Source of the DNA: Thioglobus_A sp964344985
GTDB lineage: Bacteria; Pseudomonadota; Gammaproteobacteria; PS1; Pseudothioglobaceae
Reading direction: 5' to 3'
DNA: 64,000 nt
Assembly (NCBI GenBank): GCA_964344985.1
Contig: CAYFPI010000002.1
Coordinates: 1-64,000 of the forward strand
In this document: one piece after another, positions 23,123 to 31,872 of the stretch
Layout: each line of letters starts with the position of its first letter
Numbering within the stretch: position 1 is the first letter of the stretch
Program-made: the position numbers and the translations under genes
Notes under the pieces: model-generated
Databases searched by the model: none
Told to the model about the DNA's origin: nothing
The model's input: only the letters and a program-made list of their open reading frames with translations

Positions 23123-25288
23123 ATGAATTTATCAGAAATAACTGACGGACTTAACGACAAACAACACGCCTCAGTTGCTCTTGATGATAACCATAATGCT
23201 TTAATACTTGCTGGCGCTGGCAGTGGAAAAACACGCGTACTTACTCATAGAATTGCTTTTCTAATTACTCAAAAAAATACTCACATAGATTCAATCTTAG
23301 CAGTAACCTTTACCAATAAGGCTGCTAAAGAAATGCGTGAGCGCTTGCAAGCGCTATTAAGACGCCCTATTCAAAGCATGTGGGTGGGTACTTTTCACGG
23401 ACTAGCGCATCGACTACTAAGAACACATTATGAAAAAGCAGGACTTAGTTCTGGCTTTCAAATTCTAGATGCTCAAGATCAATTTCGCATTGTTAAACGC
23501 TTGATGAAAGAAAATAGTATTGATGAATCAAAATTTCCAGTTAGAAAAGTCCAATGGTTTATTAATCAACAAAAAGATGAAGGTGTTCGTGCTCAAGATG
23601 TAGATCCTGGTTATAACTATTTTGTAAAAAAGAGCTTGGAAGTATTTGAGCTGTATGAAAAACACTGCAGGGCTAACGACTTAATTGATTTTGCAGAGCT
23701 TCTGGTGCGTAGTTATGAATTGTTAAAAAACAACGCTGAACTACTTGAACACTATCAAAAAAGGTTTGAGCACATATTGGTTGATGAGTTTCAAGACACT
23801 AATACTGTGCAATATAAATGGATAAAACTACTGTTTAATGGTCAAAACAAAGTGTTTTGTGTGGGTGATGATGATCAGTCCATCTATGGATGGCGCGGTG
23901 CAAAAATTGAAAACATTACCAAACTAGAAACAGACTTCTCTCCTATTCAGACCATTCGCCTGGAGCAAAACTACCGTTCAACTGGCAATATTCTAGCTGC
24001 ATCCAATGCACTAATTGCGAATAACACTAATCGCATGGGTAAGTCCTTATGGACTGATTCTGGTAGTGGTGAGCTGATCGATGTGTACGAAGCGCGCACA
24101 GAAAAAGACGAGGCAGATTATGTAGTTAGCACCATTCAAAAGCTTATCAAAGATGGTAGCTCTGCTAGTGATTGCGCCATTCTTTATCGCTCCAATGCGC
24201 AATCAAGAATGTTTGAAGAAACTTTAATCAAATATAACATTCCTTATATTATTTACGGTGGACTGAGGTTTTTTGAGCGTGCAGAAATTAAAGATGCTTT
24301 ATGCTATTTGCGCCTTATAGAAAGCGAGAGTGATAACGTTGCATTTGAAAGAATTGTTAACTTTCCAACCAGAGGCATTGGCAACGCAACAGTAGAAAAA
24401 ATACGAGAATTTGCAGCTAGCAATCACACCAATCTGTTTGAAGCAGCTAGACAAGTAGCACCCACACTTGCAACACGTGCCGCTAATGCGCTAACTGGAT
24501 TTATCCAACTGATCGAACAAATGAAAGACGACTCTCAACACTTGGATTTATCAGAAAAAGTTACTCACCTGTTAAATGCTTCAGGACTTATGAATCATTA
24601 TGCTAATGACAAGTCAGACAAAGCAGGAAGTAAAAAAGAAAACTTAGAGGAGTTAATTGCTGCTGCCAATCAGTATCAGCACGAAGAAGATAGTGAAATG
24701 AATGAGGTAGTTGGATTTATCTCGCTTGCATCACTTGATTCAAGTGGAGATGCCAATGCGCCTGCTAATGATAATGTTCAGCTAATGACTATTCACTCAG
24801 CTAAAGGGCTGGAGTTTCCAAATGTGTTTTTAGCTGGCATGGAAGAGGATTTATTTCCTTCAAGGCAATCTAAGGATGAACCGCATTTATTAGATGAAGA
24901 AAGACGTTTATGCTACGTTGGAATGACGCGTGCACGAACAAAATTAACACTTAGCTACGCTAACAAACGCTTTTTACATGGTCAGTCCTTATATGCTTAT
25001 CCGTCTCGCTTTTTAGACGAGATTCCTAGCAAATATTTAAATAAAGTTAAGGCTAAATTTGGCGCCACGGTACAAAATTATCAAGAAGATGATATTTTTA
25101 ACCAAGACATTGAGCCAGCAGCCAATGGTCAGCTTTCAGTTGGCGCTAACGTTAAACACGGGAAGTTTGGCTTTGGCACTGTGCTTAACTTTGAAGGCGA
25201 AGGTGACAGTGCTAGAATTCAAATTAAATTCAAGCAAGCTGGCACTAAGTGGTTAATCGCCAGTTATGCCAATTTGGAGTTTGTCTAA
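23123..25288 (+). CDS. uvrD: DNA helicase II
   Basis: 721 residues, superfamily 1A 3'-5' helicase acting in mismatch and nucleotide excision repair. The Walker A motif LAGAGSGKTRVL, Q-motif region, DEFQDTNTVQY (motif II), DDDQSIYGWRGA (motif III), and QLMTIHSAKGLEFPNVF (motif V) are all present. The C-terminal Tudor-like segment (VKHGKFGFGTVLNFEGEGD) is typical of UvrD/PcrA, favouring it over Rep. The 3' end overlaps a convergent small gene by four bases. Confidence 0.94.
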   Translation: MNLSEITDGLNDKQHASVALDDNHNALILAGAGSGKTRVLTHRIAFLITQKNTHIDSILAVTFTNKAAKEMRERLQALLRRPIQSMWVGTFHGLAHRLLRTHYEKAGLSSGFQILDAQDQFRIVKRLMKENSIDESKFPVRKVQWFINQQKDEGVRAQDVDPGYNYFVKKSLEVFELYEKHCRANDLIDFAELLVRSYELLKNNAELLEHYQKRFEHILVDEFQDTNTVQYKWIKLLFNGQNKVFCVGDDDQSIYGWRGAKIENITKLETDFSPIQTIRLEQNYRSTGNILAASNALIANNTNRMGKSLWTDSGSGELIDVYEARTEKDEADYVVSTIQKLIKDGSSASDCAILYRSNAQSRMFEETLIKYNIPYIIYGGLRFFERAEIKDALCYLRLIESESDNVAFERIVNFPTRGIGNATVEKIREFAASNHTNLFEAARQVAPTLATRAANALTGFIQLIEQMKDDSQHLDLSEKVTHLLNASGLMNHYANDKSDKAGSKKENLEELIAAANQYQHEEDSEMNEVVGFISLASLDSSGDANAPANDNVQLMTIHSAKGLEFPNVFLAGMEEDLFPSRQSKDEPHLLDEERRLCYVGMTRARTKLTLSYANKRFLHGQSLYAYPSRFLDEIPSKYLNKVKAKFGATVQNYQEDDIFNQDIEPAANGQLSVGANVKHGKFGFGTVLNFEGEGDSARIQIKFKQAGTKWLIASYANLEFV

Positions 25289-25566
25289 TTTAGAGTTTTT
25301 TTAAGATCATCAACTGAGAAGCTTTGAACGGTTTGCTCATCAGTATAAACCGGCTTCATCTTGGTGTGTGTACCCGCCTCTTTCTCAATTTCTGCTTGAC
25401 GAGAAATAACAATATTTAAACAATCGGTGATCATTTTTTGAGTATCTTCCGTTAGTGGATGACGAAGACCTGGCTTGGTCATGGTGTCTTTCGCTACTGA
25501 AATCAATGTCTTTCTAACAGCGTTTAACATTCTAACTTCAAAATCTGGCTTAGTATCGTCGCTCAT
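25285..25566 (-). CDS. Conserved hypothetical protein downstream of nagZ
   Basis: 93 residues, no signal peptide or membrane helix, charged and probably helical. Not recognised. Its start overlaps the nagZ stop by four bases (ATGA-type), so it is translated from the same long transcript that carries glcD-E-F, rlmD, ampG and nagZ. It is the last gene of that unit and ends overlapping uvrD by four bases. A segment TMTKPGLRHPLTEDTQKMI suggests a soluble regulatory or binding protein, nothing more specific. Confidence 0.75.
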   Translation of the reverse strand: MSDDTKPDFEVRMLNAVRKTLISVAKDTMTKPGLRHPLTEDTQKMITDCLNIVISRQAEIEKEAGTHTKMKPVYTDEQTVQSFSVDDLKKTLN

Positions 25567-26552
25567 AATAAATTCTCAATATTTTCTAAATGTTGCAAGT
25601 GTGTTATTTTATCGGATTTATGCTCAGCATTCCCTTGCATTGATTGCAGTTTTTCACTCATCCCCCAATTGTAATCAATCACCTCAAGCACCAGTTCTGG
25701 ATGATTGCATATCAGCACCATGTCGCACCCACTGCTGAGTGACACTCTAACACGCTTGGTTATGTCCTTAACAAAATGCGCGCCTTGCATGGACAAATCA
25801 TCACTAAATACTACGCCATTAAATCCTAGCTTGGCTTGCAATATCTCCTGGATCCATTTACTAGAAAACCCTGCAGGCTTATCATCCACTTGAGAATACA
25901 CCACATGTGCTGGCATTAATGCATCAAGACCATTATTAATCAAGTCTTTAAAAACTACCATATCTTGAGTTATTTCTTTCATAGGACGATCATCAACTGG
26001 CAAATCTAGATGTGAATCAGCAGCAACATAACCATGTCCTGGAAAATGCTTACCCACGCACTTCATGCCCGCTTCATGCATGCCACTAATCAAACTACCA
26101 GCTAGCTTTACTATAACATCTGGATTTGAATCAAAAGCCCGATCACCAATCACGCTAGAGTTTCCATAATCCACATCCAGCACAGGTGCAAATGAAAAAT
26201 CTACACCAATTTCTAGCAGTTCATACGCCAACACATAACCACAAGAATGTGCCTTTTCAATAGCTTCATCTGGATTTCTGTCATAAATCTCACCCAATAC
26301 TGCCATTGCTGGAATCTGAGTAAACCCTTCTCTAAAGCGCTGTACTCGTCCACCTTCATGATCAACCGCGATTAATAGCTGATTGTTAACTTGTCGAATC
26401 TGCTTAATTAGAGAACTAACCTGCTCTATTGATTCAAAATTTCGAGTAAATAAAATAACGCCACCAATAGATGGTTTTGCCAATTGTTCTTTTTCTAATG
26501 TGCTCAGTGCCAAACCTGACACATCCATCATAATTGGACCTAGTTCAGTCAT
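25563..26552 (-). CDS. nagZ: Beta-N-acetylhexosaminidase
   Basis: 329 residues, glycoside hydrolase family 3, cytoplasmic. It removes GlcNAc from GlcNAc-anhydroMurNAc peptides imported by AmpG. Signatures: AVDHEGGRVQRFREGFTQIP, KHFPGHGYVAADSHLDLP (catalytic Asp-His dyad region) and VFSDDLSMQGA. It lies five bases downstream of ampG, a direct pathway partner, and overlaps the next gene by four bases. Confidence 0.95.
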   Translation of the reverse strand: MTELGPIMMDVSGLALSTLEKEQLAKPSIGGVILFTRNFESIEQVSSLIKQIRQVNNQLLIAVDHEGGRVQRFREGFTQIPAMAVLGEIYDRNPDEAIEKAHSCGYVLAYELLEIGVDFSFAPVLDVDYGNSSVIGDRAFDSNPDVIVKLAGSLISGMHEAGMKCVGKHFPGHGYVAADSHLDLPVDDRPMKEITQDMVVFKDLINNGLDALMPAHVVYSQVDDKPAGFSSKWIQEILQAKLGFNGVVFSDDLSMQGAHFVKDITKRVRVSLSSGCDMVLICNHPELVLEVIDYNWGMSEKLQSMQGNAEHKSDKITHLQHLENIENLL

Positions 26553-26557
26553 ATAAA

Positions 26558-28081
26558 TTAATCAATATAAGGTTTTACTTTGTAAACAAGATACAGAATT
26601 GGCAATCCAATCACTGTTGTAATCATAAAAAACTCACTATAGCCAAATACTTCAACCAGAGAACCAGAATAGCCGCCAAACACTTTAGGGATCAGTGTCA
26701 TGAGTGATGAAAACACTGCATACTGAACGGCAGTGAATTTAATATTAGTTAAGCTGGATAAAAAAGCAATAAAGGCCGCCCCTGCAAGACCTGCTGATAA
26801 ATTGTCCATGGTGATGGTAATGTAGAGCCATGTAATATCATGACCTACATTGGCAAGTACAATAAATAAAAGATTGGTTAGTGCAGACAGTACTGCACCT
26901 AAAAATAAAATTCTAAATACACCATATTTGATTGCCATTAGACCACCTAAAAAACCACCGGCAATGGTCATAAACAAGCCGAATGTTTTAGAAATAGTGG
27001 CGATTTCAACTTTAGTAAAACCCATGTCTTGATAAAAAATATTGGCCACTACACCTAATACAATATCACTGATTCGATACAAACCAACTACTGCTAAAAG
27101 TAGTAGTGCAACACTCAAACCATAACGCGTAAAGAAGTCTTTAACTGGCTCTACATAAGTGTTATTAACCATTGTTTGATTAACAATGTGTAGAGAAATG
27201 GCTAATTTTGCTGCCACGTAGGTCATGCTAAGTGCAATAATCATGCGCGCACTTCCAATCACAAATCCTGCCAAATTTTTGTTGTTAGTTAACTCTGTCA
27301 AAGTTGTTTTTACCTCTTTAACAAAATCAGCTGTGTATACAAATGTTGTAATAAATACACTGACAATGATTAGAAATAACAAGAAGAATCTTGTATAGTC
27401 AAGTGTTGAATAATGCGCATCTGATTCTTTTGATGTTGGCTCTGAAATACTTAATGTTGTTGCCACACCAACAAGCATTACTAGCGCCATCACAAGATAG
27501 GTGCTAGACCAGGCAGAAGCACTATAAAGCTCTTTGGTTGAGCCAAAGTAACTGGCTAAAAACAAACCACCTGCGCCAGCAACCAACATGCCAATACGAT
27601 AACCAGCAATATAAGTAGCACTTAGCATTGACTGCATGTCTTTATCAGCCGATTCAATTCGGTAGGCATCAATCACAATGTCTTGCGTTGCTGAAGAAAA
27701 TCCTAATAGTACTGCACCAATAGCCATCATCTCTAAACTATCAATACTAGACTGTGGGTCTACTAACGACATAAGCAAAATAGCAGCTATGATTGATAGC
27801 TGCGACACCAGCATCCATGCGCGGCGACGCCCTAAGTAATTAGTCAACAAAGGCAGTGGTAAGCGGTCAACCAATGGCGCCCAAACAAATTTAAAAGAAT
27901 AACCTAGCGCTGCCCAAGAGAAAAAAGTAATGGTTGACTTGGCAACACCAGCCTCATTAAGCCAAAGACCTAATGTAGAAAAAATAAGCAAAATAGGAAT
28001 ACCTGCTGAGAAACCCAAAAACAGCATGGTAAGCACCCGAGGGTGGATAAAAAGTTTTAAATCAGCTAACACTGAACCCAA
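26558..28081 (-). CDS. ampG: Muropeptide permease AmpG
   Basis: 507-residue major facilitator protein with about 14 hydrophobic helices. It has the AmpG N-terminal motif ILLIFSTLGLWLNEAGV and the loop KFVWAPLVDRLPLPLLTNYL with GRRRAW. It imports GlcNAc-1,6-anhydroMurNAc-peptides by proton symport across the inner membrane for recycling. Overlaps the rhodanese gene by 16 bases and is followed by nagZ, giving a transport-plus-first-hydrolysis pair; a YkuD protein in the same operon may supply the next step. Confidence 0.93.
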   Translation of the reverse strand: MGSVLADLKLFIHPRVLTMLFLGFSAGIPILLIFSTLGLWLNEAGVAKSTITFFSWAALGYSFKFVWAPLVDRLPLPLLTNYLGRRRAWMLVSQLSIIAAILLMSLVDPQSSIDSLEMMAIGAVLLGFSSATQDIVIDAYRIESADKDMQSMLSATYIAGYRIGMLVAGAGGLFLASYFGSTKELYSASAWSSTYLVMALVMLVGVATTLSISEPTSKESDAHYSTLDYTRFFLLFLIIVSVFITTFVYTADFVKEVKTTLTELTNNKNLAGFVIGSARMIIALSMTYVAAKLAISLHIVNQTMVNNTYVEPVKDFFTRYGLSVALLLLAVVGLYRISDIVLGVVANIFYQDMGFTKVEIATISKTFGLFMTIAGGFLGGLMAIKYGVFRILFLGAVLSALTNLLFIVLANVGHDITWLYITITMDNLSAGLAGAAFIAFLSSLTNIKFTAVQYAVFSSLMTLIPKVFGGYSGSLVEVFGYSEFFMITTVIGLPILYLVYKVKPYID

Positions 28082-28476
28082 GGCATTCCATCATGTCGCC
28101 AGCCATTCACATTGCCACGCTGATCATTCTCATCAAGATCGCCTTCAAAACCACTAACAACATGAGATACATTGGTAAATCCGTTATTAATTAAACATTT
28201 TCCTGCATCATCAGAACGATAACCACTACGACAAATTAGAATAATTTCAGTATCTAGCACATTGTCATTTTTGATAAAACGTTTAATGGCTGCAATAAAA
28301 TCAGCCTCGTTTGGCTCCCAATCCGGCTCATCAACCCAGGGAATGAAAATTGCATCGATTGGACGGCCAACAAATTTATTTTCAGCCTCACAACGAACAT
28401 CAATAAGTACAGCCTCTTTATTGGCCTCTAAGCGCTCTAATGCTTTTTTTGGTAGATACTGAACTAGTTGACTCAT
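28066..28476 (-). CDS. Single-domain rhodanese-like protein
   Basis: 136 residues, no signal peptide. The active-site loop is ICRSGYRSDD with nucleophilic Cys82, and the chain starts with a typical VLIDVRCEAENKFVG strand-helix unit. It probably transfers sulfane sulfur in the cytoplasm; partner unknown. It sits within the peptidoglycan recycling unit between the YkuD gene (four-base overlap) and ampG (16-base overlap), so the sulfur role may be unrelated to its neighbours. Confidence 0.88.
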   Translation of the reverse strand: MSQLVQYLPKKALERLEANKEAVLIDVRCEAENKFVGRPIDAIFIPWVDEPDWEPNEADFIAAIKRFIKNDNVLDTEIILICRSGYRSDDAGKCLINNGFTNVSHVVSGFEGDLDENDQRGNVNGWRHDGMPWVQC

Positions 28477-28898
28477 GAAATTATTATAGCAACATCTTCA
28501 CCTGTTTGAACATGATCAAACAACTCAATAATATCTTGGTTTCTCATACGAATACAGCCCTTTGAGCCTGGCACTCCCATTAATGTTTGATCAGGCGTTC
28601 CGTGAATGTAAATATAGCGATCTTTGGTGTTTTTGTTGTGCGACTCAACACCTTCTAGCCACAATATTCGCGTTAATATCCAATCTCTATCATGATACTG
28701 TTCAGCCAATTCTTTGCTATATATTTCACCCGTTGGTTTTCTGGCAACTAGTACAGTATTGACATCAAAATCATCACCTATTTTTTCAGAAATTTTGAAT
28801 TTCCCAGTAGGTGTACAATAAGAATTTTCTCTCTCTCCTGTGCCATTTTTTGCACTACTGATTGAGTAGGTTTTATCTTTAATGCTTACCGTTATCAT
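28473..28898 (-). CDS. Cytoplasmic YkuD-family protein (candidate L,D-carboxypeptidase)
   Basis: 141 residues consisting almost only of an L,D-transpeptidase catalytic domain: His99-Gly in YIYIHGTPDQ and the nucleophile Cys115 in GSKGCIRMRN. No signal peptide, lipobox or membrane helix is present, unlike cell-wall crosslinking Ldt enzymes. In the same operon as ampG and nagZ, the best reading is a cytoplasmic L,D-carboxypeptidase that trims tetrapeptides to tripeptides during peptidoglycan recycling, as described for the YkuD-type enzymes ElsL and LdcV. Overlaps rlmD and the rhodanese gene by four bases each. Confidence 0.85.
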   Translation of the reverse strand: MITVSIKDKTYSISSAKNGTGERENSYCTPTGKFKISEKIGDDFDVNTVLVARKPTGEIYSKELAEQYHDRDWILTRILWLEGVESHNKNTKDRYIYIHGTPDQTLMGVPGSKGCIRMRNQDIIELFDHVQTGEDVAIIIS

Positions 28899-30211
28899 TT
28901 TGTAAATAATGCAATAGATTCAACATGTGCTGTTTGTGGAAACATATCCATTACCCCTGCCGTATCAAGCTTATAACCTATCTCAATTAACTTGGCCGTA
29001 TCACGTGCCAATGTTGCAGGATTGCATGAAACATACACCAATCTTTCAACACCTAATTTAGGCAATAATTCTACAATCTCTATCGCACCAGAACGCGCTG
29101 GATCGATCAATGCTTTGTTGTAAGTCTTACCTCTAAACCACTCAAAACCCTCAACCTCTTTAAAAAGATCTGCCTTGTAAAAATCAGCATTGGTAATAGA
29201 ATTTTTCTCAGCATTGTATTTAGCGCGCTCAATAAGCCCCATGTCACCCTCTACGCCCACCACATGTTTAGCATATTTAGCAATTGGTAAAGTAAAGTTC
29301 CCTAAACCACAAAATAGGTCAATCACTTCATCGGTATTATTAAGTTCAAGCATCCCTAGTGCCAGGTTAATCATTTTTTGATTAAGCTTAAAATTCACTT
29401 GGGTGAAATCAGTTGGCAAGAACTCCATCTCAATATCATGATCAGGGTGCGAATAGGTCAATACAGCTGGTTTGTCCAGTGGTTTTACCGTGTCCTCTCC
29501 GCCACTTTGTGTGTAAAAAGTTACACCTAATTCATCACCACAATCCAACAACACCTGCTCATCTTTAACATTTAAGGGCTCAAGATGTCGCAAAATCAAT
29601 ACGGTAGCATTTTCAGCAACCGCCACTTCTAGTTGTGGGATTTGTGACTTAATAGAAAGCCTTTCTATAGCGTCAGCCAACACTTCAAGATTATCACCTA
29701 GAGATGGGTGCAGAACTTCACAACGACTCATGTTAGTAATAAAGCCAGATTTTTTCTCTCTAAACCCAACCAATACTTTTTCTTTTTTAGCAACGTAGCG
29801 CACACCAAGTCTTGCCTTACGACGATAACCCCAGCTCTGCACTTGTAATGGATCCAACCAGTGTTTTGGCTCAACTTTGGCTTGCCCTAAAAAAGCATCT
29901 TTTAGCCAAGCACCTTTGGCAACAATTTGATCTTCACTGGATAGGTGCTGAAATGAACAACCACCACAAATGCCAAATACTTCACATTTTGGTGTAATGC
30001 GATTATCAGCTGGTTTTAAAACTTCTTTAACATCTGCCTCTTCAAACTTGGCGCGTGAAAAACTGCGATCAGCAATCACGGTTTCACCTGGCAAAGCGCC
30101 AGAGACAAAAATTACTTTTTCATCAAGATGCGCAATACCACGACCTTCGTGCGACAAAGATTCTATCTCTAATTCGTAAGTTTTTGCTTTTGGCTTTCTT
30201 CTTCTACCCAT
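28895..30211 (-). CDS. rlmD: 23S rRNA (uracil-1939-C5)-methyltransferase
   Basis: 438 residues. An N-terminal TRAM domain (residues 1-65) is followed by four-cysteine [4Fe-4S] ligands including CEVFGICGGCSF, a SAM-binding methyltransferase domain (DLFCGLGNFTLPIAK) and the catalytic cysteine in YVSCNPATLARD. This combination identifies RlmD (RumA). It lies three bases after glcF and overlaps the YkuD gene by four, inside a long minus-strand transcription unit. Confidence 0.95.
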   Translation of the reverse strand: MGRRRKPKAKTYELEIESLSHEGRGIAHLDEKVIFVSGALPGETVIADRSFSRAKFEEADVKEVLKPADNRITPKCEVFGICGGCSFQHLSSEDQIVAKGAWLKDAFLGQAKVEPKHWLDPLQVQSWGYRRKARLGVRYVAKKEKVLVGFREKKSGFITNMSRCEVLHPSLGDNLEVLADAIERLSIKSQIPQLEVAVAENATVLILRHLEPLNVKDEQVLLDCGDELGVTFYTQSGGEDTVKPLDKPAVLTYSHPDHDIEMEFLPTDFTQVNFKLNQKMINLALGMLELNNTDEVIDLFCGLGNFTLPIAKYAKHVVGVEGDMGLIERAKYNAEKNSITNADFYKADLFKEVEGFEWFRGKTYNKALIDPARSGAIEIVELLPKLGVERLVYVSCNPATLARDTAKLIEIGYKLDTAGVMDMFPQTAHVESIALFTK

Positions 30212-30214
30212 GAG

Positions 30215-31339
30215 CTATGCATCTAATAATTCAATCCAATGTTTGACGGGTATTTTACTTGTCTTTTGCAGATGCATTAAACAACCAATGTTGGCAGTTA
30301 CAATTAACTCAGGATTAGGTTGCATTAAGTTTTTTAATTTATTAGCCCTGAGTTGTTTAGATAATTTTGGCTGAAAAATTGAATAAGTTCCTGCCGAGCC
30401 ACAACAAAGGTGCGAGTCTTTTACTTTTGCTGGCATGTAACCTAGCTTATCCAAAATAGAGTTAACCAACCCTGCTAGCTTTTGTCCATGTTGCAAGGTA
30501 CATGGTTCATGATAAGAAATATTAGCTTTCTCTAAATTTAATTGACTCAAATCTTTATCCACCAAAAACTCGGCGATATCTTGAGTTTTTCCGGAAATAT
30601 CACACGCTTTTTGATAATACGGATCTGACTCATCAAATAAAGACGGATAATCTTTAACCATTAATCCGCAACCACTAGCACTAGAGATGATGGCTTCCAC
30701 ATCAAACATTGACCAAGCATCAATATTTCTCCTAACTTTAACAAGTGCATCTTGCTCAGCACTTAAGTGCTGATCAACCGCACCACAACATTGTTTTTGC
30801 GGAGTTTCAATTGCATCAAAGCCTAGTTTTGCCAAAATATTTTTAATACTATGATTGATATTCGGCGCCAATACCGGCTGTACACACCCCCCTAACAACA
30901 GTACTTTTTTACTACCAACAATTGGCATAATTAGATCACCTTGTTTGTTTGAGTGTCTTGCAATAAAACCTATTGGATTAAATAATAATGGCGTAGTTAA
31001 TAGCTTACGCACAGAATAACGCATTGCTTTTTGCCAAATTGGACGTTTTTGTTCAACAAATTCACGACCAATATCAATTAACTTTGAATACTCAACACCT
31101 GATGGGCAAGTGGTTTCACATGACCTGCAAGTTAAGCAGCGATCAAGATGATCAATACTCTTTCGGGAAAATTTATTACTTTCAAGTGATGACTTAATTA
31201 AATAAATTCGCCCACGAGGAGAGTCTAATTCACTGCCTAAAATCTGATAAGTTGGACAGGTGGCCAAGCAAAATCCGCAATGCACACATTTTCTGATAAT
31301 TTCATTAGCTTTAAAATTTGCAATCTGATGAGTCTGCAT
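30215..31339 (-). CDS. glcF: Glycolate oxidase iron-sulfur subunit
   Basis: 374 residues. Two cluster-binding motifs, CVHCGFCLATCPTY and CLTCRSCETTCPSG, are followed by two CCG domains (KVLLLGGCVQP..., QCCGAVDQH, SHLCCGSAGTYS). GlcF passes electrons from glycolate oxidation to the quinone pool. It overlaps glcE by one base and is followed closely by rlmD. Confidence 0.94.
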   Translation of the reverse strand: MQTHQIANFKANEIIRKCVHCGFCLATCPTYQILGSELDSPRGRIYLIKSSLESNKFSRKSIDHLDRCLTCRSCETTCPSGVEYSKLIDIGREFVEQKRPIWQKAMRYSVRKLLTTPLLFNPIGFIARHSNKQGDLIMPIVGSKKVLLLGGCVQPVLAPNINHSIKNILAKLGFDAIETPQKQCCGAVDQHLSAEQDALVKVRRNIDAWSMFDVEAIISSASGCGLMVKDYPSLFDESDPYYQKACDISGKTQDIAEFLVDKDLSQLNLEKANISYHEPCTLQHGQKLAGLVNSILDKLGYMPAKVKDSHLCCGSAGTYSIFQPKLSKQLRANKLKNLMQPNPELIVTANIGCLMHLQKTSKIPVKHWIELLDA

Positions 31340-31872
31340 TACTCAAAAACCCCTTTTGAATCAAATACGGTCTTTAATTTACTCTCTAGCTGCTCACGTA
31401 ATGGTGAATGATTTTCATTTACTCGACTTGCTTTTTGATGTTGAATATAACTCACAGGCATTACCTTAAAACTAATTTGAGTAACCACCGCTAATTGTCC
31501 GCGCGATCCCACCAACATTCTAGCAACATCGTAACCCGCAACATTTTTCATTACTTGACCACCAAAAGTTAATAACTCACCACTGCCATCAATAATTTGA
31601 ACACCTAAAACACTGTCAGATAAATCAGGTGCGCCGATGGCATAAGCTGCGCCAATACTTTGCTCAATATTTTCGATATAAAAAGGCAATGCTTGATTAT
31701 GTTCGGCAAGTGCTGAACAAATATCTTTAATCTTTGTACCAGCCTTAATAGTAATAACCAACTCTTCTGGGTGATATTCCACTACACCAGAATAATCTAA
31801 TAAATCAGAGGTAATTTTTAATCGCTCAGATGATTTAACCAATACTTGTAACTGCTTAATTCTATCTTGCAT
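31339..31872 (-). CDS. glcE: Glycolate oxidase FAD-binding subunit, short form
   Basis: 177 residues, about half the roughly 350 of E. coli GlcE. The FAD-binding (PCMH) half is recognisable (LVITIKAGTKIKDICSALAE, GGQVMKNVAGYDVARMLVGS, LAVVTQISFKVMP). The C-terminus still resembles the GlcE end (LKTVFDSKGVFE), so the protein looks internally shortened, missing the middle region, rather than prematurely stopped. It lies between glcD and glcF with one-base overlaps, and the frame is intact, so it is probably functional as an assembly or electron-transfer partner. Confidence 0.88.
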   Translation of the reverse strand: MQDRIKQLQVLVKSSERLKITSDLLDYSGVVEYHPEELVITIKAGTKIKDICSALAEHNQALPFYIENIEQSIGAAYAIGAPDLSDSVLGVQIIDGSGELLTFGGQVMKNVAGYDVARMLVGSRGQLAVVTQISFKVMPVSYIQHQKASRVNENHSPLREQLESKLKTVFDSKGVFE

